Made by a program: the position numbers and the translations under genes
NCBI GenBank assembly: GCA_027577415.1
Contig: JANBQS010000164.1
Coordinates: forward strand, 1-29,793
DNA length: 29,793 nt
Reading direction: 5' to 3'
From: Coemansia sp. RSA 922
Taxonomy: Eukaryota > Kickxellomycota > Kickxellomycetes > Kickxellales > Kickxellaceae
In this document: in pieces, positions 1-8,752 of the stretch
Layout of the letters: the number at the start of each line of letters is the position of its first letter
Numbering within the stretch: position 1 is the first letter of the stretch
Notes under the pieces: model-generated
The model's database searches: none
Told to the model about the DNA's origin: nothing
What the model saw: the letters and a program-made list of their open reading frames with translations, nothing else

Positions 1-3000
1 CGCCGGCTGGCGAGTTGGCAGCCATGCCAGCATCTCCCTATGGAAACTCGAGAAGTGGCTCGCGGCTAGGCACAAGTCTTGCCCGGCCTGGCTCACGAGT
101 CGCAGGTCAGCGCTCCGATTCTCGCCTAGGCGGACCGGTGGCAGTGAATGGGATGTACACAGGGCCACCGGTTCCACAAATGCCTAGTCGACTTCCTGAT
201 CCTGGCATGCTAGCTGTCAACTCTAGCAGCCGTCCCAGTTACCGCAGTATGTCACAGCTTGGAGTACGGCCTGGATCGCGCACCGGTTACTCCAGCCCTC
301 TTTCGCCTGGGCGTGCTAGTCGCCAGCAATCACCAATGCATCCACCCACGCACCCACCTATGCCAAGTTTGCCCTTACCGAGTGGAAATGGCAGACAACA
401 GCCATCCCCACACAATGGCTCACCGACGTCCCACTTGTCAGCGACGACGCAGTCGCTCAGCAACCGCCGCTCGTCGCACGCGCTTAATCATCGCAATCCC
501 TTCTCGAAGCAATCGTCTCAGCAGCGCCTTCCTGAGCCATTTATCCCAAGCAAAGATGTGCCTAATGGCGTACGCGTGCACAATGTCCCTAGCAAACAGA
601 GCCTGGCCTCAGAGTTTCTACACACTGTAGAGGCCTTTGGTGGCCGCGAGTCCGAAGACAACTGGATCCAGCGAGAGCGCGCTATCGGCCTCTACCGCGG
701 AATAGTCTGGGGAAACGCTGCGATCGAGTTTGGCGACGACCTGGTCAGCTATCTAAAAGAAAACATGCTCGATGTTTTCAAGGTGGTGAATAGCTTGCGC
801 ACTTCACTCTCTGCCAGCGCAATGAGTCTTTGCGAAGACATTGCCATGCGTCTGGGCCCTCACGCGAGCCCCTTGTTTGACACCATCGTCGACGCCCTCG
901 TTATCCAATGCGCGCAGACGAAGAAGATCAGCGCTCAGCGGGCGGCAAAGTCTCTGGAGGTAGTATTCCACTACTTTCCCTTGCGCGCCAAGGCTGTCGA
1001 CCAACTGCGAGTGCGCATGCAAGACAAGAGTGCAATTCTGCGCCAGGCTGTCGTAACCACTTGTACTAGCATCCTGCGTAGCCATGGCTACCAAATGGCC
1101 GCCATCGACCGTCGCTATGCCGATGTACTAGCACATATTAGCGAGGTTATCAGTATTGGCGTTGTCGACGCCCAACCGCTAGTGCGAGAGACAGCACGCG
1201 AGTTGTTCTGGGCCCTGCACTACGTGTCGGAATTGCAGGCCACAAGTCTGCTGGCTACCTTTCCTGAAAGCACACGCACTGCCATTACTCGCGATAAGCT
1301 CCGCTATGCCCAAGATCCCTCCACAGGGGACCAACACTATGCCCTAGGCGCTGGACGCTCCATGTCGGCCACATCAATAGACCGATCGCCTGCCACACCT
1401 CAGCACCGCCTGCCAGTCATGCGGACCAGCTTCAGCAGCAATCAGGCGTCTCCCGTGCCAAGCCTAATGAGCGTTGTGGCAGACCACAGTCCTCAGAGAT
1501 CTCCGGGCGCTATGCGCCCTGGCCGTAGTGCCGCAACTTCACACTCTAACACTCCACTTCAAGCTCACTCGGGGCTGAGCTTGGCGACAATCGAGCAAAG
1601 AGATCGTCTAGGCGACACGGCAACTATCGAACGGCCTGTAAATTCCGGTGAACTCTGCGGTATCGACAACGATGACTTGCTCACGCTTGCGCCACGCGGT
1701 CCCGAGAACCACTTGCACATGCGCGTCAGCGGGCTAAGAGACCCTGTTCAGGCGCGCATGTCTCTGGGCCTGATCGACTTTAGCCAAATGGAAATTGGAG
1801 CATCACTTTCCGACGTTGGCACGCCCCCACACCGGTCTATGCTATCTGGCCAGTCTTCGGCCGTGCAACCGAATGTCTTTGGCCCCAGTGCATCCGCTCT
1901 TGACTATGACCATGCCGAGAGCCAGGCTACTGCGGTGACAGCCGAGCCAGTCAACTTTAGCACCACTCCGTCTGACTCTAGTCAGCTACTTGAGTCGACT
2001 CAGGCTGACAGCGACGACGCCGGTAACATCAGCCGCCCGGGCAAGACTAACGCGACCTCTGGCGATTTTGGTCTGGAATCTACACGTGCTCTGGGACATA
2101 TACTTACGCCTGCCAGAACGCCACTGGCGACGCCATCTCCGCGCAACGAGCCAGCCCAGCTCAGTCCCGCTGCAGCGCTTGCTTCTAGTTACCAATTTGT
2201 CACTCCTCGCACGCAGACAGCGCGGTACTGGCACGGACCTATCGAGTCATTGCCGCTTGTGAATGGCCCCAGGCTGTTCGCTGCCGAGTCTCCGATGCCA
2301 GTTGAAACACCCCAACGCTTGGGGAAAGTGGAGCGCTACTTGCAGAATCTAGCCTCCAACGACGACGTCGACGAGGCGCTGTTTCGCAGCTTGGCACGCT
2401 TTGCAAAGGAGGAGTCGAGCAATGTGTGGATTGACGAGGCAAAAGGAGGCGGTGGCTACCTGGATCGTATTCTACAGGCATGTCTGGGCTGGCTTCAAAA
2501 CCCCGCCGAGAGCCGGGATACCGTGTTTGCCAAGGACAGCTGCTTTGACGTTTTGCGAGTTCTTGTACGGCGCAAATCACAGCACTTTTCGCTGGACACC
2601 TCGCGGCGGCTCTTGCTAGAGGTCCTGCGCAACAAGTTCTTTGAGTCGACCATCCTCAGTGGCTCGGCTGAGGATGTGTTCTACGACATGGCCACGCACC
2701 TTGATGTCAACTTGTGCTTTGAGCTGGCCGAGGACTTTTTCAAGCGAGCTCTTTTGCCCCCAGTACAAAGTCTGGCTGCCCAGCGCCCGGGATACGCTAC
2801 TCAACTGCTAGCTCAGGTTCCAACGCCACCCGGCATGGACCCCATGGGCGTGTTTGCGATGGACAACGCGCTGGCTGGCGTTCTAGAGTTTGTTGCAGAG
2901 GTGACAAAGCGTCTGTCATCGCCTGACGCGCTTACGGCACGCGAGCTAGACCAGTTTATGCCCTATGCAGTGGTGTGCTTTATCCATCCTCGCAGCCAAG

Positions 3001-3206
3001 TGCGCAAGGCAGCGTTGACACCCATGGTTGCCGTGCATGAAAAACTGGGTGTGCCTGACGCCGAGTTGGAAGAGCTTTTGCTACGTGCTAGTCCTGACAA
3101 GCTCGCCGCTTCGTCAAATCCGCTGGCTCGCTATGTTGATATGCTTCACCGCCCAGAGCTGCGCCGACTAGCGTGGGCCTATTATCTCTCAAAGCACAAC
3201 TCTTAG
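1..3206 (+). CDS. CLASP: CLASP-family microtubule-stabilising protein, 5' partial
   Basis: The reading frame is open from base 3 with no upstream stop. The first ATG is at 24, so the true N-terminus probably lies left of the window; 1067 codons are visible before the TAA at 3204-3206. Nt ~20-590 encode a Ser/Arg/Pro-rich linker with repeated SR(L)G-type units, typical of the basic microtubule-binding region of CLASPs. It contains an S-R-L-P (nt ~183-200) that could be an SxIP-like EB1-binding site. Nt ~600-1310 encode a helical TOG/CLASP_N domain. A second low-complexity Ser/Thr/Pro linker follows (~1330-2320), then a C-terminal TOG-like helical domain (~2325-3200). CLASPs (S. pombe Cls1/Peg1, S. 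cerevisiae Stu1) bind the microtubule lattice, promote rescue and act in spindle midzone assembly. An additional N-terminal TOG domain, usual in the family, may lie off-window. The family call is from recognition of the TOG regions; the exact orthologue is inferred. The gene is convergent with KAP95. Confidence 0.85.
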   Translation, partial: PAGELAAMPASPYGNSRSGSRLGTSLARPGSRVAGQRSDSRLGGPVAVNGMYTGPPVPQMPSRLPDPGMLAVNSSSRPSYRSMSQLGVRPGSRTGYSSPLSPGRASRQQSPMHPPTHPPMPSLPLPSGNGRQQPSPHNGSPTSHLSATTQSLSNRRSSHALNHRNPFSKQSSQQRLPEPFIPSKDVPNGVRVHNVPSKQSLASEFLHTVEAFGGRESEDNWIQRERAIGLYRGIVWGNAAIEFGDDLVSYLKENMLDVFKVVNSLRTSLSASAMSLCEDIAMRLGPHASPLFDTIVDALVIQCAQTKKISAQRAAKSLEVVFHYFPLRAKAVDQLRVRMQDKSAILRQAVVTTCTSILRSHGYQMAAIDRRYADVLAHISEVISIGVVDAQPLVRETARELFWALHYVSELQATSLLATFPESTRTAITRDKLRYAQDPSTGDQHYALGAGRSMSATSIDRSPATPQHRLPVMRTSFSSNQASPVPSLMSVVADHSPQRSPGAMRPGRSAATSHSNTPLQAHSGLSLATIEQRDRLGDTATIERPVNSGELCGIDNDDLLTLAPRGPENHLHMRVSGLRDPVQARMSLGLIDFSQMEIGASLSDVGTPPHRSMLSGQSSAVQPNVFGPSASALDYDHAESQATAVTAEPVNFSTTPSDSSQLLESTQADSDDAGNISRPGKTNATSGDFGLESTRALGHILTPARTPLATPSPRNEPAQLSPAAALASSYQFVTPRTQTARYWHGPIESLPLVNGPRLFAAESPMPVETPQRLGKVERYLQNLASNDDVDEALFRSLARFAKEESSNVWIDEAKGGGGYLDRILQACLGWLQNPAESRDTVFAKDSCFDVLRVLVRRKSQHFSLDTSRRLLLEVLRNKFFESTILSGSAEDVFYDMATHLDVNLCFELAEDFFKRALLPPVQSLAAQRPGYATQLLAQVPTPPGMDPMGVFAMDNALAGVLEFVAEVTKRLSSPDALTARELDQFMPYAVVCFIHPRSQVRKAALTPMVAVHEKLGVPDAELEELLLRASPDKLAASSNPLARYVDMLHRPELRRLAWAYYLSKHNS

Positions 3207-3380
3207 CATTTATCATGATATCAATATTTGCAAATATAAGTATTCAACATTGCCTAAGATTGGCGAGTAGAGTCCAGCGCCAAAGGAGCAAAAAGCAAAC
3301 ATGTTTAACACTCAAAAGAAAAGCTAGTGAAAATAAAAGAGAATCGCAGTTTACGATTATAATTAATGGCGCTAGAGTGT
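3207..3380. other. Convergent 3' intergenic spacer CLASP/KAP95
   Basis: This 174-bp AT-rich spacer separates the stop codons of two convergent genes. On the + strand it holds an AATAAA hexamer at 3332-3337, a plausible polyadenylation signal for the CLASP transcript. It lies only about 45 nt from the KAP95 stop codon, so the two 3' UTRs probably overlap. I see no gene in it. Confidence 0.5.
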
Positions 3381-6300
3381 TTAGCTCGACGCCCGCTTGA
3401 TCATCTCACGCGCCCAGCGGGTATGCTCGCGAATAGAGGAGCCGCGCGGGCCAGTGCGGCCGTACTTGATCAGCTCCTGGATCCAGTCAGCGCGCAGATA
3501 GTCCCGGATCTCGCCATTGGGGAAGGCGTCGGCCAGATCTCCCAATAGGCCAATCATCGTCTTGGTTACTTCGTCGGATTTTGTCTGGTCATTAAAAACA
3601 ATGCTCATAAAGCCCAGAAGGCCCTGCGCCTGAGAGAGTACAAGCTGCGCCTTGTTGTCGGACTTTAGACCTTGAATGATGCCAACAAAGGCTTCAAAGA
3701 TACCCGCACGTAGCTGATTTAGGTAGTCAATGGTGTCGTCGTCATTGGCCTGGGTATTCGCACTGAGCGCGCAGGCCGACATGAGTACGCGGAAGGATAC
3801 CTCAAGGTAAGACTCGAAGCTGCCGCCGATGGCCAGAGCAATATCGCCAAAGCAGGACAGGATGCCGGGCTTGACGTCGCGGCTAAGCGCATCGGACTCT
3901 AGGTTGTGCAAAAGGATAGTCATAAACTGATCGCAGTAGGGGGCAGCGTCCTGGCCCAAGCCGCGGCAGATATCGCCAATCAAGCCAACCGATATCGAGC
4001 ACAGCTGGTACTCCTCGTAGTTTTGCAGGGCATTGTAGAGGAAGGGAGCAAATGACTCGAGGTAGCGAGAAAATTCGCCCTCAAGCGCGGTGATAAGAGC
4101 GCCAACCAGGAGGAAGGCATCCTCGGAAACAGCGGCCTGCTTGCTGCTCGTGGTAAGCAGCTGGAGAACCGTGGTCATCATGCGATCGGATATCTCAGAG
4201 ACTTGATGGCCAAGTGTGCGAGTCACATTCGTCAGCACATTGAGCAAGTTTGACTGTAGCTCGCCGAGTGCCACACGGTCATCGGTGCCAACAACCTGGC
4301 TGGCGTTGGCAATGGTCGTGTCCAGTCGGTCCAAGATAGCCACACCAAGCTTGCCAATGGTGGGGACGGTGTCCTTGGGTCCGGTGCTGGCCAGGGTAGC
4401 CATCGTCTCGTATGCAGAGGTGCGCGATTTATTCTCGTTGACATTGCTCTCGGTGATGCGCATGAGAGCGGTGATAATGCCCTCAAAGTAGTCTGAAAGC
4501 GGGTAAGTATCGGCGCTGTTGCTGCCAAGCTGTTCGGTGATGTTCATGATGGCCCAGCAGCAGTTGGACACAATTCTCGCATTGTCCTCGAGGCCAGCGA
4601 CAAGTGCGCTGACGAGGCTGTGCAGATGCACTCCGAGCTGAATGCACTCCATTAGCAAGTCGCATACGCGGCCAAGCGTCCAGGCTGCCGTATCCTTGAC
4701 TTGAACAACCTGGTCTTTGACCATCTCGATGAGCACGGGTAGGGCCTGAGTGACCAGCGGGTTGAGAACGTTGGCATCGGGGCCGTCGAGAATAGAGCCG
4801 AAAGCCATGATGGCGGCCTCGCGATAGTGCCAGTCGGGGTTGCGGATGTGCTGCTCGACAAACGGAATGACAAAGCTGACAATGTCGTTGCCGACGGTCT
4901 GGGCCAAAAGGGACAGGCAGGTGGCGGCGGCCATGGAGACGTTCCATTCATCCTCATCGGCATCCTCGTCCTGCCGGGTCAGTAGGAACAGCAAGGTGGG
5001 CATAACGAGGCCAAGGCTCGACTTTGCAAACTGGTAGCTTTGGCGATTTAGCTGGTGTCCAAGCTCTTGCGCCTCCTCCTCCTCGAGCTGCAGCTCAAGC
5101 TCCTCGTCGCACAGAGTGGACCAAAATTCGATTGCCTGGAGCGCAATCTTTTCTTCTGCGTGCTTCATCCCGGTAACCGTGAGTCCAAGCAGAGCCTTCT
5201 CCATATAGAAGCTCATCTTGTCGTAGTAGAGTTGCATGATACGCACCAGGCACTCATACGCCGCAACCTGGACGGTCGGTTCGGGGCTCTGAGTAGCCTC
5301 ACAGACCGTCTGCATGATGACGTTGCGCTCGCCCTCATTCTCAAAGTTTTGGCGTACAAACTCGAGCGAGTTGAAGAGGGCTGTAATGGCGGCAAAGCGT
5401 ACTTCTTGGCTCGGCTCATCCGAGTTGGCGCCCTGTATGACAGCAGTCAAGATGGGGTTGCTCTGAGTGACGAGGATCTCGGGGTCGATTGACTCGCAAA
5501 CGTAGCCGATGGTCTGCAGACTGGCTATCTTGAGGTTGGCGTTATTGGTCGAGACGTTTTGCAGCAGAACAGTGATAGCGTCTTGCCACTGGCCGTGGGG
5601 CAGCTCGATGGCGATGATGGCCGCAACTGCCTGCGCTGCCGTCATTGTCACATGATGGTTCCCAGTGCCAAGGGAGATTAGGGCGCCCTGTTTGATCTGG
5701 CTACGTACTCCGTCGTTGACTTGGAGCCACCTTTGAGCATATTGCTCCCGACGCGCCTCGTCCTAGAGTTTTCTCAAAAAAAAAAACAAAGAACAAGGCA
5801 TGTTTAGGAATAAGTACTGTAGGCAGCAGACACAAGGCGTATACAATCGGCACAAATCTCCATTCCGCCTTTGTGAGAGGCGAGGATGGGGGCCTTGCGC
5901 CGTATAGAAGCCTAGAGAAGTTATTGATTGGAACCGTCGAGCCTTGCTGTTTATGCTTGGCAACAAGACGGAGAAAGCGCGATAAAAAGACCATACATAT
6001 AGGACTTTGCATGTGAATTGCAATGTATATACGCGCATTCCAACAATAGAATAAACACACAGTGAAAACTTACCTTTGCAGACAGCGCATTCTTCAAGGC
6101 AATGCCAGCAGCTGAGCGGACGTCAGCCTGGCCAGCATCGTTGACAAGCTCCTGCGTCAAGGAGAGCAAGTATTGCGGCTACAAAAGACAAGAATCAGAG
6201 ACGGCAGTAATACAGAGCTTAGGAAAATCGGTTACAGCTGCGGATTTAAGGCTGCATTGTGAAAATGCAAGAATGCACAGCCAAAACAAGACGCTAGACA

Positions 6301-6431
6301 CCAGCCAAAATGGGCAAGTAAGCAACACTTACAAAGCTCTCGATTTCAGCACTCTCGAGAGCGCGCGTTGCCTGCTCGCGAATGTTTGCATCTGGCGAAA
6401 GAGTGCTACCAAGAATCTCAGCAAAACTCAT
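3381..6431 (-). CDS. KAP95: Importin subunit beta-1 (karyopherin beta, Kap95), three exons
   Basis: This is the nuclear import receptor that binds the IBB domain of importin-alpha and nucleoporin FG repeats, and releases cargo on RanGTP binding. Splicing of 6431-6333, 6178-6074 and 5762-3381 joins exons of 33, 35 and 793 codons, all phase 0, into 861 aa. That is the size of yeast Kap95. The start ATG is at 6431-6429 and opens with MSFAEILGSTLSPD, a typical importin-beta N-terminus (first HEAT repeat, Ran-binding surface). The rest is a continuous HEAT-repeat solenoid. The acidic loop that contacts Ran and the IBB domain is visible as QDEDADEDEW at nt ~4945-4975, and a second acidic stretch lies at ~5060-5110. 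Both introns fall in the first 10% of the protein and have GT..AG borders. The C-terminus ends in a basic, amphipathic segment, as in the family. PAN3 lies upstream on the same strand, 226 bp away. The identification is secure; the exon borders are inferred from frame and splice sites. Confidence 0.95.
5763..6073 (-). other. KAP95 intron 2 (311 nt)
   Basis: Read on the minus strand, the intron begins GTAAGTTTTCAC and ends in CTAG. An 11-T tract (plus-strand A run at 5776-5786) lies just before the acceptor. Removing it keeps the reading frame and restores conserved importin-beta sequence across the junction. It is the longest intron in the window. I see no box C/D snoRNA motifs or other gene inside it. 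Confidence 0.85.
6179..6332 (-). other. KAP95 intron 1 (154 nt)
   Basis: The donor on the minus strand reads GTAAGTGTTG directly after the 33rd codon. The acceptor ends TTTTGTAG just before the codons for PQYLLSL. The flanking peptides join into the expected importin-beta N-terminal HEAT repeat, which supports both borders. Confidence 0.88.
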
Positions 6432-6657
6432 TTTTCAAATGTGCGGGTGAGTAGTGGAAATGACCGAAGATAAAAAAGAGTTGTTATAGCACGGATTAGG
6501 AAGGCTTCAATAATAAAAGAAAAAGTCGAATGAGCGGAGACAAAATGCAAAAAAAAGTAAACACACCCAGTCAAATTCCAAGTCACGCAAGACACCACAC
6601 GTGACTGCCAATCGCCAACCTAGAAAAATTTTCGAGGTGGCTCAGCGGCTTGCAATT
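6432..6657. promoter_or_regulatory. KAP95 promoter / PAN3 3' region
   Basis: This 226-bp spacer lies between the tandem minus-strand genes PAN3 and KAP95. It holds two purine-rich stretches (~6467-6480 and ~6512-6528), pyrimidine tracts on the coding strand, as seen upstream of the other genes here. It also has a perfect E-box palindrome CACGTG at 6598-6603, a possible bHLH (Cbf1/MITF-type) site. No TATA box is evident near the KAP95 start. The assignments are by motif only. Confidence 0.4.
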
Positions 6658-8331
6658 TTACCTCCGCGTTGGAGCTACCAGCTCCTGGTACGCCTCCTCG
6701 ACACAGCGCTTGACCTCTTCGTACGAGACAACCAGGCACGACTTTTCATCACGGGACATGAGCATGACCTTTTCTGGCGACCCAGCATCAAGCTTGTTGA
6801 GGTTGCCCACTACGTGGGCCATGCTGGCGACTGGCTTGCCCGCCTCATTCACAAGGTGGAATACGTAGTCGCGGAAGAGCTTGATCAGGTACCGGTCTCC
6901 AGTCTCGGCCCACTCTGGATCCATCACACTGTCAGCACGCTCTGTAATAAAATTCATCTTGCACAGCAACCTGACCAGCCGTCCATTGGACAGCTCAAGC
7001 CTCAGGTTGTCGCAGAGCAAGTCTGACTCGCGACGGGCGGCATCCAATTCGACAAACACTCGCGACCCTGCCAGACGCAAAATGTCGTCGATTGCAACCA
7101 CTGGCGTCAGTCGATGATTGAGATACCCAAAGAGCTCTTTAAAGTCCGGAGAGAATCCTGCACCAGGCACCACAACAGGCGCTTGGCCTTGCACTGCAAT
7201 ATAGTTTTCAGCGTTGGTGCCGAGAATCGCGCTCAGAACATGTCCCACAGCCTGAAGGTCGCCTTGTTGCGCTGCATCCATGTTGAGGCTACCATGTAGC
7301 GCTAGCACATCTGCAAGGCCACAAGAGTTTAGGTATACCCGGTTGGTGGGCGACAGTAGGATCGTGGACACGCTCAGTGTCTGTACCGCCAGCCCAGCCG
7401 AGTGGACAGTCCTCAGCGCCGAGATAAGTTGCAGTACAAGGCTCCACAGGAACGCCTCTGACACTTGTGCCCGAGCGTCTACAAGTTGGCTCTTGAGGCT
7501 GGCTGCCAGCGGCTTGAGCTCGTGCACGATGACTAGCGAGTTGTCGCCAAAGGCGCGGGTAGTAAATGCCTCGTAAACCTGTGCAATGCTGGGGCTTTGG
7601 ACCGCCTTCCACTTGTCAATAGCTCCCAGCGCAGACTTGCTGGCAGGCTGGGTTCCAGTTATACGATGCAAGCTGTAGCAGCGCCCGTCTGCAATCGACT
7701 GCGCCTTGATCTGGTGCTGCCGGATGGGGAATGACGCGCCAAACACGTCCACCGTCTCTTGCGGGCTGAGCGAGTGGTAGCTGTGCACTTGTGCCGGGAG
7801 GGCAGACTCGCCCACGCTGCTCATCGCATGCGTTTCTCGTACTAGCACCCGCCGCAGTTGCTCGTCGATAGCAAAGTGGTTGGCCGGCAGCATGTAGGGT
7901 GGTTGTCCGGTGTGGGCTGGCAGAGTCTTCATGAAGAATTCCTCGTTGACCGGACCTGTAGGCCGCTCGACACAGCCATCACTTCCAACTGACATGCTCT
8001 CAAAAACTGGCAGGACCTGTGCATGGCCCTTGGTACCGCCTTCAGCTCGCTGTTCGTCCAGCTGCCGTGGCCGAGACTGCTGCCGTGGTGTAAACGCCGG
8101 TGCAAGCCGGAGCTGGCTGGTGCTTGCGGAGGCAACACTGCTCGGCTTTCTGTTTTTGATGGGCGACGGCTTAAAGGCTGGCGACGATGCCCGAAGCTTT
8201 ACGGGTGTCTGAGCTCTGAGCGCTGGCGACTGCGCCTTGTTTCCACTGTTGTCCGCAGTTATTAACGATTCAGATGCTGAATGTGCAGCTGCGGCAGTGC
8301 TATGGCACTGGCCGGTGCTGCTACTCGACAT
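6658..8331 (-). CDS. PAN3: PAN2-PAN3 deadenylase regulatory subunit PAN3 (pseudokinase)
   Basis: PAN3 dimerises, binds Pab1 and poly(A), and recruits the PAN2 nuclease for the first phase of cytoplasmic mRNA deadenylation. I chose the ATG at 8331-8329 (557 aa); the frame upstream of it has no ATG before the PAN3/TRA1 promoter. Residues ~1-130 are Ser/Pro-rich and disordered-looking. A PAM2-like stretch LAPAFTP at nt ~8085-8110 resembles the Pab1 MLLE-binding motif but is not a perfect match. A pseudokinase domain follows; in place of the HRD loop there is a VQTLSVSTILL-type sequence and in place of DFG a CGLADVL, both typical of Pan3. After it come the coiled-coil linker (nt ~7040-6960) and the C-terminal knob domain with the family block ETGDRYLIKLFRDYVFH and the LNKLDAG signature. 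I cannot find the N-terminal CCCH zinc finger usual in fungal Pan3. The gene is divergent from TRA1. Confidence 0.93.
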   Translation of the reverse strand: MSSSSTGQCHSTAAAAHSASESLITADNSGNKAQSPALRAQTPVKLRASSPAFKPSPIKNRKPSSVASASTSQLRLAPAFTPRQQSRPRQLDEQRAEGGTKGHAQVLPVFESMSVGSDGCVERPTGPVNEEFFMKTLPAHTGQPPYMLPANHFAIDEQLRRVLVRETHAMSSVGESALPAQVHSYHSLSPQETVDVFGASFPIRQHQIKAQSIADGRCYSLHRITGTQPASKSALGAIDKWKAVQSPSIAQVYEAFTTRAFGDNSLVIVHELKPLAASLKSQLVDARAQVSEAFLWSLVLQLISALRTVHSAGLAVQTLSVSTILLSPTNRVYLNSCGLADVLALHGSLNMDAAQQGDLQAVGHVLSAILGTNAENYIAVQGQAPVVVPGAGFSPDFKELFGYLNHRLTPVVAIDDILRLAGSRVFVELDAARRESDLLCDNLRLELSNGRLVRLLCKMNFITERADSVMDPEWAETGDRYLIKLFRDYVFHLVNEAGKPVASMAHVVGNLNKLDAGSPEKVMLMSRDEKSCLVVSYEEVKRCVEEAYQELVAPTRR

Positions 8332-8752
8332 GATTTTAAACAAGTAGGAAGAAAAAAAAGTGTTCAAATGACATTCAAAAGAAAAAAAGAGGCGAAGTCA
8401 GAACAGTAATTTATTTCCATCTACCCGCCTTGGATCACATGACAAACGGAACTATTGTGGGGTGAGCTAGAAATTTGGCAAGCGGGCTCGCCCACCCGAT
8501 TTCGAAAATGTTGAAATCAAAAAGTTCTCCTTTTGTGGTCTACGCTTTCCCGTATCTTGAATATCCCTATTATTTATCAATTCAGCGACTTGTTAGCTTA
8601 CTAACGCCTCACGCTATCACGCTATCTTGGAATTGACTTCTACGACGCGTCACACTTGGGTCTTTTTTTTTCTTTCTTAGCGCGCTTACACGACTGTATT
8701 CTGGGCGTTTGACTCAAGGCCCTTTGGCAAGCGTCCGCCGCTTCTTGAAAGC
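8332..8752. promoter_or_regulatory. Divergent promoter region PAN3/TRA1
   Basis: This 421-bp AT-rich gene-free region separates the two divergent start codons. The PAN3 side carries purine runs (8348-8360 and ~8380-8394), which read as pyrimidine tracts toward PAN3. Near the middle is TCACATGA (8435-8442), a near-palindrome like a Cbf1/TFE-type bHLH site. The TRA1 side carries a perfect TACTAAC at 8599-8605, a tandem duplication CACGCTAT x2 (8610-8625), and a T-rich tract 8661-8678 ending in TTAG at 8680. The last combination looks like a splice branch site and acceptor in the TRA1 leader (see findings). No TATA box stands out. Confidence 0.5.

Noticed and set aside
5763..6332. Possible small genes or snoRNAs in the KAP95 introns
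   Set aside because: Short frames exist, but no box C/D or H/ACA motifs are seen and the segments are explained as introns.
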